NCBI GenBank assembly: GCA_005406025.1
Contig: BGZK01000291.1
Location: forward strand, 186,001 to 250,000
Length of the DNA: 64,000 bases
Source of the DNA: Eumeta japonica
Lineage: Eukaryota; Arthropoda; Insecta; Lepidoptera; Psychidae
Direction of reading: 5' to 3'
The position numbers were made by a program, and so were the translations under genes. This document shows positions 1 to 10,760 of the stretch, in pieces. The notes below the pieces were generated by a model. It saw nothing but the letters and a program-made list of their open reading frames with translations. It ran no database searches and had not been told where the DNA came from. The number at the start of each line of letters is the position of its first letter. Position 1 is the stretch's first letter.

Positions 1-3000
1 TCTCGCAACAATAATAAGAAACCTGTCTGCTAACGAATAATGGCGAAATCAATAACAGCTCTATATAAGCAGTCTATTAAAATCTAGACGACAGTATTTT
101 AATTATCAGGCCAGTTAATTTTCATTTCCAACTAAGCAAATACTAAAAAATATATAATACTAGTTACTTATTTACCGCTTTAACAATATTCTTGAATTGA
201 ATAAAATCACCATATAAGTTAAATATAAATGTTTATTTTACCTAACGCTTAATACAAGTAACAGCCACCAGTTCATGTGTACATTGGAACTACATTGAAA
301 TATAAAAGAAGCCAGGCGATCAGATTACTCGCGTAGTTTCACCTAAAAATTTACCTTTATATATTTTGTTGATGGAAAGATTTTATTCAACCGTCAACCT
401 GATCATGAACTCCTAAAATACGTAATAGTATTATACGTCTTACATAGCTAAATATAGAAATTACATTAATTCATAACGCAGGCCGCAATCATCGTCCACG
501 CTTCTACGATTATTTTCACCAATAATCCAACTTTTTAAGATTCCTAAGAGTAAATACCAATATGTCCATCTGTTTGTAATTAAAATTTAACAAAATATCT
601 AATAATTGTATCCCATATAGACACGTTAATAAGGAGGATAAACGTGTATCGAAAAAGACAAGAAATTTATAGAGTTGACATTTAAACAACTGACGTAAAA
701 GAGTTAATGTAGACACATCCAAACCACATTGCATTTACAAACCTAACACCCTCACAAATCAAACAAACTGATCAGATGCAACTTCAATAAAGAGATTATG
801 CGGAGAATGCAACTCAGCTGGGCAAGTTACGAAACATATCCAATATACCTTTGTCCTTGAAAGTCTTTGAACAGGGGATATGTTTGATCATATACAGATA
901 CAAGACCACATAAACAGAATATAAACAAATTATTTACCATATCAACAAAACAAAATCCACTCAACGTGTTATGACAAGAGCCACGGTCGGAGTTTCTCTG
1001 GGATATTGGGAGACCAGATTGGATATGAAATAATAGCCATTGGGGGGAAAAAGATTCTCAATCGGAAACCAGGAACTAGACGTCGCAGCGTGAGACAGCG
1101 TCCTCCTAAATAGAATCACGATTTGATAAAGTCGCGGGCCACCGTTAGTTGCAGATAGTTAAAAGATTGTATTGGTATACCCTATTTACCCCGTCTTTGA
1201 GAGTTTTTTCCTACTGTACAAATACCACTGTATAAGGCAGGCGCAAGTCCGCTCTATGCATCAAACCCACAGTTGTTCAGTTATTCAATGTACGAAGTTC
1301 ATTCTAACCATTTATGTTTCGAATTACATAGTCTACACAGATCATTACTCTATATAATAATACACAGTGATGTTTACAAGTGATAATAATCAATCATTTT
1401 TAACACAAAGGAAGGCTTTCGCAACAAAACATATTTTTTTAAAAAAGCACTCACTAAATTTCCCAAAACAATATGTTGTACCGAAAACGAAGGCCTATGT
1501 CCAACTGTGAGCGGAAGGAATGACGACGAACAAAAGATGTAAAAATAAACAAAATATTTCGAGGTGATCTGCTGTAATAAACTATTTTCTAAATAAACAT
1601 TCCTATATTACGCTTAAGAAAACGACTTTTTTGAGTGATTATTTTGGTTGGAAATTCTAAGTAATGTGGACATAATAAAGGTGTACTTTTGTGCTATTTA
1701 AAAATTGCTTTGGCATTTGAAATAAAATTAAGTGAATTAATTTAATAATGAATTTTGAGATAAACCTTTGTTTCTCCGAGTTGCAACATATTCAACTCGT
1801 TGAGTATTTTTAATAAACTAATTATATATGGCACGAAATATGATAGAGTATTAAAAAATGATCTACGGAAGACCCTGTTCATGATCAACAGCGGACTAAT
1901 AAGTGCACTACACTGTACGCAGATGCTTTGTTAATGCATCCTAAAAAAGGTCGTACACTGTACTGGCTTGATGTCAATAGAGATCTCAGACAGGAATGTA
2001 ACGATATCGCTTTCAACATATTCATGAATACTTGTCCATGTGAGTAGAGAAAAATGAATGTAGATTGAGAACGAGTACTGTCTTCATCACATGAATGACA
2101 TAGGTGATGAAGACAGACGCAAAAGTGACAAGAGATACGATTTTCTATTGGTGTTTTATAAGATATTTAGATCCCGAGAGATGTTAATGTCTCTGGAACT
2201 GAATGCTATCCACATCACTGTAATCCGGTTAGCGATGAATGATACGGATGTAAATTTGTACTGGTCCACGGAACTAAAAAGTAATCAAATGGTATATTAA
2301 TGCATATTTTCTAACATAAAAAAAGATGGAAGTCCAACAAACGAAACAATTCATGAAAATGAAAGTCACCCGATGATAAAACAACTGATGATGTACAATA
2401 AGTATGACTATATTTGGAGGGCACATTGCATCAAATTTTTCGAAGGATTGATAGACTGGAAAGATAAGACAAGTTTTCATTCTAAATAACGACCCAGCAC
2501 GGTTATAGCAACTGTACATTATTAGTTGTGATTGGCGATAATTGACAAGCGTTAACTTATTAGTCTTTTGGCGATTATTTCATATAGCATAATTACATTT
2601 ATCGTATTTTTTAAAATGAATAATAAAACTTGTTACCAGAAACTACTGTTATAAATTATCAAAAAAATATTTTAAGGGTATCGTAGAATTTCCGAAAAAA
2701 AAACCTTTATTTTGAGTTAAAGTACAATAACAATTTAGTGAATAATTATCTCAGATTTTTCAACCCCACGCAGGAAAAAAACACTTCCGCAACTGTCATA
2801 CTATAAGTGACACATATAGATAGATGGAGATAGAGATGAATCTTATATTTATACAACTGTTTTACAGAGTACTTATTGGAATATCACTTCTTACCAAATT
2901 AGACAGTGAAGGAAAGTATCAAGAAGAAGCCTGAATATTAGTGAAGATCAGGAGTCTGTTCACTAAACTCTACAAAACAGAAAAGTAACAATTTTCAAAC

Positions 3001-3139
3001 AAAAGAAAGTTTTCAATGTACCGATACACAAAATAAAATAAAAATTGACTTAAATACATAATTTGATCGTAATTTAATTTTGGAATGCTGTAAGTAGTAC
3101 TTTATGACAATACCACACCAGTAAAACTTATTAAATAGT

Positions 3140-3765
3140 AATAATATAAGATATGCCAATTTCTCAAAAGAGTAGGCAGGTATTAGAGATTTTCACATGG
3201 TATGATCTTAGTATATGTCTGTTTGCTTCACTGACAGTTATCAAGCTTTTCATGCACGTTCATCGGTTTCGGGTGCTTAAACTTAGAGCATTTTTTAATA
3301 TCCCATTTTTTAATGTTCCACTTGCCGACCTTTCCATTACACGCATTTGGTCTGTAGATTTGTTTTGTCAGTGAACTTTTAAATATATTTTTCAAATAGA
3401 CAACCATCGCAACAAACTTTTTCTACTATAGTCACCACATCTTCCTTCAAACCATACCGTTTTCTGACAATACAGTTCCTTAATTTGTCTTTCAGAGACA
3501 CTCAGTATCTCCACCACAATAACTTCACTTCCATTTTTCTTCTACTACACCCAACATTCACTATAATACATAAGCTTAGGGATCAGAACCCCAATATGGA
3601 TAGCCCAACAGTTGTCGTACGACAATTTTACTATTCATAATAGCAAACAAGGCTCCATTCACTTTATTATCCGAATTCACTATTCTTTCTATCTCTATCG
3701 TGCTTGGTATATGTGGATAAATGGCATACATAACCATGTACGCCATTATTTATAAACGGACTCCC
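3140..3765 (-). mobile_element. RTE-type LINE 3' remnant
   Basis: Read on the - strand, this stretch resembles the last part of an RTE-type non-LTR polymerase, as also seen at 59580-59935. The plus-strand words for the C-terminal segments match the better-preserved fragment there (for example GTCGGTTTCGGGTGCTT and CTTGCCGACCTTTCC). Many stops and indels make it a dead copy. Its duplicate is at 42760-43245, so the insertion predates the segmental duplication. The family label is from memory of insect proteins annotated as craniofacial development protein 2-like. Confidence 0.7.
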
Positions 3766-3958
3766 CAACAATTAGGTAGGGAAATTTTTCGAATTTTGTA
3801 AGTAAAAGTAAAATCTCTTTGGTTGTGCTATTTGAATCTTAATAATTATGACACCACTAAATAAATGATATTTTAAAAAAAGAAAAACAGAAAATATTTT
3901 TTTTTCTTGTCCACTTAATGAGTTAATCTAACGTATTCGATACATTTTGAAGTTTTAT

Positions 3959-3983
3959 CATCATCATCATCATCATCATCATC
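3959..3983. repeat. (TCA)n microsatellite at insertion edge
   Basis: About eight TCA units lie exactly at the left junction of the 6.15-kb insertion. On the - strand this reads as a TGA-repeat tail, which suits the 3' end of an RTE-type retroposed molecule. It gives a polarity for the insertion: 5' end near 10086 and 3' end here. Confidence 0.8.
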
Positions 3984-4059
3984 GCTCAACCTTCAGCCAG
4001 TCGCAATGACTGAAAGGGACAAGTCCCGATACACCGAAGGGAGCGTAAATATCGGGGAG

Positions 4060-5690
4060 TGTAGGTTCTAGCTTGGATTAGGAGTGACGGGAGTAGAGCC
4101 AGCCGGTATTCGTGCAACCTTTAGCCAGAAACTGGATTCGGGATAGGTAATAGATACTATAGTGTGTAAATAAATAGTGGGAAGGTATGTTCCTTTTGTT
4201 TCTCTTTCGTTCTTCGTTTCCTTTGCTTGGTGCAGGCTTTGACGTCCATTTCTGAGAGTTGGAACAGTTCATCTGCAGCCTTTCTAATTTCTACTATAGT
4301 CTGTGCTAATGTCGTATTCTTCTTGGTTCCTGTTGTAAAACTACTGTCTTGTTATGCGAATCTCCCAAGTGCGAATAACTTTCTATTGTAGAAGAACTTA
4401 AATTAGAGTTGAGTAGATGGTGTCGAGCTCTTAAACAAATCCTTTCTGGATTTTTCTTCAGTCGATTTTCATTGTTTATGTTCTCAGCTTGGTGAAGTTT
4501 TAGCGACCGTTAAGAACTTGACAAATGTCATCGACAGCCTTTGAAGTTTCCGCTTTGCTCTGTACTATAATCGCCTTTTCTTCTTGGTTCCTGTTGTAAT
4601 AGCTCGGTCTACCCAAGGCTCTCATGTGTAACTAGGACGTCTAATTTTTCTTTCTGTTGTAGATCTTAAGGCGGTGCTCATTAGATGATGTCGAGCTTTT
4701 GTTTTAAAGAAATCCTAATTTCCCAATTTCCTTCTTCCTTCAATCTTTTATTCTAATTTTTCTTCCTTTAGTGCAGATCTCATTGTCCGTTTTGAGAATT
4801 GGTAAAGATCATCCACAATCTTTGTATTCTCTAGTTTCAGTTAGAACCAACAAAGTTCAGCTATAACCTTATTAATTTCATTGCAGCCCATTTTATTACT
4901 TACTACTGTCATAGCTCATTCTTGTCTTTGCAATTATCTCATATGTAACTAGAGTGTCCAACTTATTTTTTGTCTTTGATCTTAAAGCAATAACTATTAG
5001 GTGGTGTTGAACTCTTCTTTAAAGAACTTTCAATCTCATAATTTCCTCCTTAGTTGCTTTTTTTTTGGTCTGTGCTAATGCTCCATTCATTATGGTCCCT
5101 GTTGTAATGAATAGTTCATATCTTCTTTAAGCGTGTCTCCCGAGTATAATTAGCTTATTGTTGCATAAATCTTAAAGAGAAGTAGTGTCAAGCTGTTCTT
5201 AAAATAAATCCTCCTTTCTTACTTAATTTCTTTCGTCAACTCTGCGTTCTTCATTCCGTGCAAGGTTTTCAGTATTCATCTGGAAATCGATGAAGTTCAT
5301 CAAGCAATTCACTCTAATCTAATGCGATCCGTTCTTCTTTGTTCCTGTTGTGATAGATGATTCGCTGTTTACACGAGTCGCCCATGTGTAACTAGGGTAT
5401 CCGACTTCTCTTTCTAATGTAAGTATTGAGATGGTGTAGAGTGGTGTACGCTCGTCTAAAAAGAAAAACTCCTTTTTAATTTATTTTTTCGTTTTCTCTT
5501 TCATTCTTCATATTTTCGCTTGGGCAATTCTTCAGTGACAGTTTTGAGAGTTGATGAGGTCCATCACCAGCCTTTCTAATGTCTGATTTTCTGATCTGAT
5601 GCAGTCCATTCTTCTTTTTCTTCTTTTTTCACGTTGAAATGGCTCATGTCTTTTCTACACGAGTCTACTATGTAAACTAGGGCATCTACT
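4060..5690 (-). repeat. Decayed tandem repeats of about 250-265 bp with coding-like frames
   Basis: The motif CTTGGTTCCTGTTGTAA, or a variant, recurs near 4322, 4583, 5090 and 5337, with a more worn unit between 4600 and 5000. Each unit has the same order of words (CAGCCTTT-TAATTTC, CTTGGTTCC, GTGTAACTAG, TTTCTGTTGTAGAT, GATGGTGT). The - strand of several units gives related peptide pieces: NRNQEE or TTGTKKN, then a lysine- and glutamate-rich stretch such as EIRKAADELFQLSE, then KTCTKQRK. Frames are broken by stops and shifts. I recognise no domain. It could be a repeated exon of a hydrophilic protein or a satellite that gained coding-like composition. Confidence 0.6.
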
Positions 5691-6490
5691 CGTCCACAGT
5701 CAGTCGAGCGATGATGAGCAGCGCCATTACGCCAAGTCTCAAGTCTGTACCGTTCTTCGTCGAAGAGTTCCACCGTGCGCGGAAACCAGCGCCACTGCAC
5801 TGTTTTCTTGTCCACGATCAGTCGAGCGATGATTAGCAGCGCCCGTACGCCAAGTCTCAAGTCCGTTCTTTGTCGAAGAGTTCCACTGTGCGCGGAAACC
5901 AGCGCCGCTGCACTGTTTTCTTGTCCACGATCAGTCGAACGATGATTAGCAGCGCCCGTACGTCAAGTCTCAAGTCTGTGCCGTTCTTCGTCGAAGAGTT
6001 CACCGATGCGGAAACCAGCGCCGCCTGTTTTCTTGTCCACGATCAGTCGAACGATGATTAGCAGCGCCCGTACGCCAAGTCTCAAGTCTGTGCCGTTATT
6101 CGTCGAAGAGTTCCACCGTGCGCGGAAACCAGCGCCGCTGCACTGTTTTCTTGTCCACGATCAGTCGAACGATGATTAGCAGCGCCCGTACGCCAAGTCT
6201 CAAGTCTGTGCTGTTCTTTGTCGAAGAGTTCCACCGTGCGCGGAAACCAGCGCCGCTGCACTGTTTCTTGTCCACGATCAGTCGAACGATGATTAGCAGC
6301 GCCCGTACGCCAAGTCTCGTCTGTGCCGTTCTTCGTCGAAGAGTTCCACTGCGCGGAAACCAGCGCCGCTGCACTGTTTTCTTGTCCACGATCAGTCGAA
6401 CGATTAGCAGCGCCCGTACGCCAAGTCTCAAGTCTGTGCTGTTCTTCGTCGAAGAGTTCCACCGTGGAAACCAGAACTGCAGCAACGTTT
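5690..6490. repeat. Seven-unit 111-118 bp minisatellite
   Basis: The word CAAGTCT recurs at about 5733, 5851, 5964, 6076, 6194, 6311 and 6422, so the spacing is 111-118 bp. Units are highly similar and much richer in G+C than the sequence around them. Most of the unit is free of stops in several frames on both strands, so long open frames appear here by repetition alone (for example - strand 6082-6540). Small 1-6 bp indels between units change the frame from one unit to the next, which argues against a translated protein repeat. The array sits inside the ~250-bp repeat region, so it is a later local amplification. Confidence 0.9.
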
Positions 6491-6734
6491 TGTCTACAAG
6501 GACGCGATCCGTTGTCAGGACAGTCATTATGCATTAGCATTATTTTTGCCGTTAAAATATAATAGGATATTGTACAGTTATCTTATGTTTCACATTTCCT
6601 TAAGCCCTTATTATATATCAATACAAAAAAAACGCTGCACATCTTCGTGACGCTATATTATTATTATTGCGTTTCATCCATAAAAATTTTTCCCTCGTTT
6701 TTGAAGTGAAGCCTAAAGAGGATTCACTTAAAAA

Positions 6735-7200
6735 ATATATATATGTATATATATATATTTCTTGTATTGTTCTTTCATTCTGGTCTGCATATTCTTCATT
6801 TGATGCACATTTTTAGTACACGTTTCTGAGAATTGATAAACATCATGAACAACCTTTTTAATTTCTCCTTTGCTATAAGCGAATAAAGTCCATTCTTCTT
6901 GGTTCCTATTGTAATAGGAACCAACCATTGTCTAAACGAGTTTTCCATATGTAGCTTTTCATTTTCCTTTTTTTCCTTTCTGTTGTAGTAGATTCTGAGA
7001 TGGTGTTAAGTAGATGGCGCCCAACTCTTGTCAACAAGAAAAATATAAGTTCCTTACTAATTTGTTCTTCACTTGGTGCAAATTTTCAGTGTTCATTTCA
7101 AAGAATTTGTACCGCTCAAATTTTTAATCTTACTTCGCTCAGTGCTAATGTTGTATTCTAATCATTTTGTCATCCAATGTTAACTCAAATAATTGATTTA
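6735..7200 (-). repeat. Best-preserved ~250-bp unit plus a partial neighbour
   Basis: This is the same repeat family as 4060-5690, on the far side of the minisatellite. The - strand has an uninterrupted frame from 6928 to 6728 that begins MVGSYYNRNQEEWTLF and continues through KGEIKKVVHDVYQFSETC and QMKNMQTRMKEQYKK, ending in a TA microsatellite (6739-6760). Residues 1-56 align with the broken frames of the other units, so this is the clearest view of the ancestral peptide. It is lysine- and glutamate-rich with no signal peptide or membrane segment. No function can be assigned. Confidence 0.5.
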
Positions 7201-8160
7201 TATGATGTGTTATTGCCCTGCAAAGACAGTGACCGCCACCTTTTATTTGATGACATGTACTCTTCCTACTTGATAGTGAAATTTGTAACAGCTCCTAGTA
7301 ATGAAATTTATGAGAGCAACAGTAATAATTTATTTATGTATTAGTACATTAAGTAGCTGTGCATTATCTTATAATAATATAAACTATTAACATAAGAATA
7401 GTGCTACTAATCAATTCAAAGCAGTCTTGTTACATAATATACCTACTTATTGACTAGTCAGGTTCTGGTGGTTAATAATATTATCAAAAGAATTATGTTA
7501 TCATTCAATTTATGGTGGTTTAATTATACAGTAATGTATATCCTATAGTGTTTAATAATCCTAGCACAAGAGTTACCTCACTAATTAGTATATTATATAT
7601 AATGATTGTGTTATACTATGAATGAATTCACAAATATTCCATCAGATAATAATACCTATTATTGACCTCCTAATCCTTTGATGATATAACATTTTGTAGG
7701 TATTATTACCAGTCCATGTGCAAAGTTTAGTGAATAGTAATGTATTTACTGATATATATTTTTTTTTTTTTTTTTTTTTTATTCAATTATTTATTTTGTT
7801 ACGTGGTCCTCAGTATTAGTAATTTAAAATTACTAATACTAGTTTAAGGTATATCATAATAATATATGAAATTATTAGCTTTATTCCATTCTGTGTTGGT
7901 TAACAATGGTATTCTAATGTTTATATTACCAGTCAATTTCTCATAGCTTAGTAAGATAGTACTATACCTTCTAATTTCAACTCCTATACAATTAACAGTT
8001 ACAGGAAGTTAAAATATTAATCCATTTGCATTAAAAAGCTTAATAATGTAATACTAAACTTTATTGGAGTCCTTTAGTGATCACTGTGTAATGTTAACAT
8101 AAGGATATGTTGTTTAATCATTTATGACTGTATCTGTAATATATTTATGATTTATGTAAC
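7200..8160. other. AT-rich stretch, no gene seen
   Basis: This is very AT-rich sequence inside the 6.15-kb insertion, with a poly-T run near 7758-7783 and many short TAATA-type words. No reading frame of note or other structure was recognised. Confidence 0.6.
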
Positions 8161-9000
8161 AATCCTAGGTACTCATTGTCAATAGGCAATAAATGTGCAC
8201 GATTATAATTAGATTAAAGGCATATATATGTATTCATATGCTTTTTTATTTTCTTACTTAATAAAAAAACTATACTTACTTCTTAATGTTTATTCTTAAT
8301 ATTAGCCTAAGAATTATAGGATTCTTTATCTATGACCCTTTTTATAATGGTACACTCAGTATGTTTGTCGTGTTCTATGTTTTGTGACAGTATAGACTTT
8401 CTATATGAAATTCTCAATAATGAGTATTAATAAGTAATGAGAGTGTATATGATAAGCAATTAATGTTTATGTTTATAATTAAACTAAAGGCTTGCATGCA
8501 TTTACACACTTTCTTTTCTTAGTTTAGTCAAATAGTACATTTATTCTTTAGTATTTATTATGTAGTATTAACCTAAATCTATTGCTTCTTAGTATATGAC
8601 GGTGTATATAGTATTTTAGATGTATACAGTATATGACGGTGTAAACACTATGTATTTACAGACACCCAACAGTGTCAATGAGTAATGATGTATGTGATAA
8701 ACAATAAATTTACAATATGTTTAGAATTAAATTAATGGTATGCATGAGTTTACACATTTTCATACAGCTTAATCATATCTATTGCTTAGTATCCATTACA
8801 TATTAGCCTAAATCTATTACTGTTTAGAATATGATGGTACATTCAGTATTTTTATTGTATTCTATGTACATACATACACACACACACACTTGCATACACC
8901 AACACACAACATACATATACACAAACACATGTATATACAAACCTATATTTATAGGCACTCACTGTTAATGTATATTAAAGATTATATGCATTTACTCCTT
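8160..9000. repeat. AT-rich tandem repeats of about 245-275 bp
   Basis: Related blocks begin near 8178, 8452 and 8696, with a worn fourth part near 8960. Each contains a word like GCAATAAATGT, then TATAATTAGATTAAAGGC, then ATTTACACAC, then TTAGCCTAAATCTATT, then ATATGACGGTGTA. Similarity between units is clear but far from perfect. They are non-coding, and the sequence differs from the repeats at 4-7 kb in the same insertion. Confidence 0.65.
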
Positions 9001-9795
9001 AGTTCAGGCCGATCAGGCTCTATATGAAAATGATCTATAAAGAAAAATCTGATCTAGAGAATATCAATTTTTTTTTTTTTTTATTATTATATTTGGTGCC
9101 CAGGTTCGTATTTAGATTAAGATAAAAGGCGTTGTGAATTTATTCTTTTGTAATGGTCTTTCTTCCCTCCATGTGTGATTATTGTTAGTCTATTAGCTTG
9201 TCACAGTTTATAGAATATGCTAATAATAATATTTTTTATAATTCCTGTTTCATCGGTTTAAGTGTATCGGTTCTCTTGGATTATCAATACTTCAATAAAG
9301 ACAGATCTATATTCGTATGATATCCTAAATTGGTACAAGTACATTGTGTCTTGTATCTTTAGCCCTTGTTGTGTTGTGAATTGTAGTTAAGTATATGTGA
9401 TTATCATCAATATGATCTTTATTAACAATTGATGGGTCTCACCATATTTGATTTTGATTAAGATTTTGCTTAAAAATTTAGATTTTATTTAGGTCTCGAT
9501 TTTGATACAGTAAAACAATGCAATAATTGTCCTTTTGATCTATGTTTAATATTAGTTTGGATTGTCTTTATTTCAAGAGTGACTTATATACAACTCAGAA
9601 TACAGGGGCTATATACCTGAATAGTTTTTTGTAGTTAAACAATGGTATAGCGAGAATATATCTAGAATGTCGAATAACCCGTTTATTGTTCACTTGGTCA
9701 TTACTTTTGAATGTGGTATACTTAGTGGTTAGTGATTATTGAACGCTTTGAGGTGTAGTTTGTCTAATTGTTATATTCATGCAATGTAGATATAA
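9000..9795. other. AT-rich stretch, no gene seen
   Basis: Inside the 6.15-kb insertion. A poly-T run lies near 9069-9082. No gene or further structure was recognised. Confidence 0.5.
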
Positions 9796-9945
9796 ATGGA
9801 GCGATCTCACCGGGATTTCCTTGACATCGACGACGTGCGCCTGAGCACAACACAGATTTACAAATACAACCCAAACACAACAAATGGCGTCGCGGCCGCC
9901 TGCATGCTCTCGCGCAGCACTTTTATACTATGTAATGTGCAGTGA
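9796..9945 (+). CDS. 49-codon open frame in GC-rich island (doubtful)
   Basis: The frame starts MERSHRDFLDIDDVRLS and ends with STFILCNVQ. It lies in the only GC-rich patch at this end of the insertion, so an open frame may be accidental. The - strand offers an alternative reading: a TATAAAAG box at 9927-9920, and a donor-like CCG|GTGAG ending at 9811. Those would make this the promoter and first exon of a - strand transcript that runs through the insertion toward its TGA-type tail. I do not recognise the peptide and cannot choose between the two readings. Confidence 0.2.
   Translation: MERSHRDFLDIDDVRLSTTQIYKYNPNTTNGVAAACMLSRSTFILCNVQ
9920..9927 (-). promoter_or_regulatory. Possible TATA box of the insertion's - strand transcript
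   Basis: TATAAAAG on the - strand lies about 160 bp inside the right edge of the 6.15-kb insertion, immediately before GC-rich sequence. Its position fits a promoter for transcription toward the (TGA)n end. It rests on one short motif only. Confidence 0.3.
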
Positions 9946-10086
9946 GAAATAGTTACAATCTATGTTTTTCATGTACTAACTAATCTTATTTCACTATTTT
10001 GCTAACAGAAATGGCTAATTATGTAAAATTAATATTAATATTTGAACAGCAATACAAAAGCACTTGCGCGTTCTTCGGCGGCAGTC

Positions 10087-10760
10087 TCGATACATTTTGA
10101 AGTTTTATCACTAAAAATACAAAAATGCATCACATGACACGAAAAAATTTTACGACTTTTATGGACTAATGCAATGTCAATAAGAGTACCACAAAACCGG
10201 TTCAAACATTTACAGGCCGGTAATTTTGATGTCAAAGATGAACCTCGTTCTGGGCGAACTGTTACGGATAAAGTCGATGTCGTTTGGAAAATGTAGAGGA
10301 ACATCAGCATATTAGTTCTTACGACATAACTGAAAAGCTAAAGACAAGCCAAAAGCAGTTTTGACCCATTTTAAATAAGTTGGGTATACAAAACAGCTCG
10401 ATGCTTGGGTGCCAAACGAGCTCATTGAAAGAAATGTAAAGAATCATGTACGTATTTGCGATTCTCTGCTGAAACCGAACAGTTTTTGAAAAAAATGATC
10501 ACTGGTGATGAAAAATGGATTACTTACGACAAGATTCTGCTAAAAAAAATCATGGTTGAAAGGCAAATAAACTCCACAGACAATCGTGACACCCGGATTA
10601 AAATTCAATAAGTGGACGCTATCCATGTGCATGGTGGGATTGAAAGGGCATTATTCATTACGAGCGTTTATCGTCGGCCAAAATCATCAATTCGTATATC
10701 TGCTGCCAACAGTTGATGAGATACAAGCAATAAGTAGAGAAAAAACGGACGGAATTTATC
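10087..10760 (+). pseudogene. Mariner-like transposase remnant (left copy)
   Basis: Broken + strand frames spell the mariner order. The N-terminal RYILKFYH is followed by QAGNFDVKDEPRSGR-like text near 10212, then the helix-turn-helix part (SSYDI..KLK near 10315), WVPNELIE near 10410, and the catalytic segment TGDEKWITYDK near 10502. Then come GLKGHYSLRAFIVGQN and downstream pieces. The first catalytic aspartate is visible, but frameshifts and stops occur throughout. The 6.15-kb insertion separated its 5' end (before 3960) from this body. The sister remnant at 43440-44110 is unsplit. Confidence 0.85.

Larger units (their letters stand above)
3937..10110. mobile_element. 6.15-kb repeat-rich insertion with 24-bp flanking repeats
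   Basis: The right duplicate runs straight through this point at 43447-43470, where a single 24-bp word is present. Here the same word stands on both sides, at 3937-3960 and 10087-10110, so about 6150 bp were inserted with a long target-site duplication, as target-primed retrotransposition often leaves. Directly inside the left edge is a (TCA)n run at 3959-3983, which on the - strand would be a TGA-repeat tail like those of RTE-mobilised elements. The body contains three kinds of tandem repeat (described separately) and no intact polymerase, so it is non-autonomous or decayed. The target is the N-terminal part of a dead mariner gene. Confidence 0.85.

Noticed and set aside
6082..6540. Long overlapping open frames on both strands (up to 152 codons)
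   Set aside because: They arise from a 111-118 bp GC-rich tandem repeat whose units lack stops in several frames. Unit lengths change the frame, so they are not separate genes.
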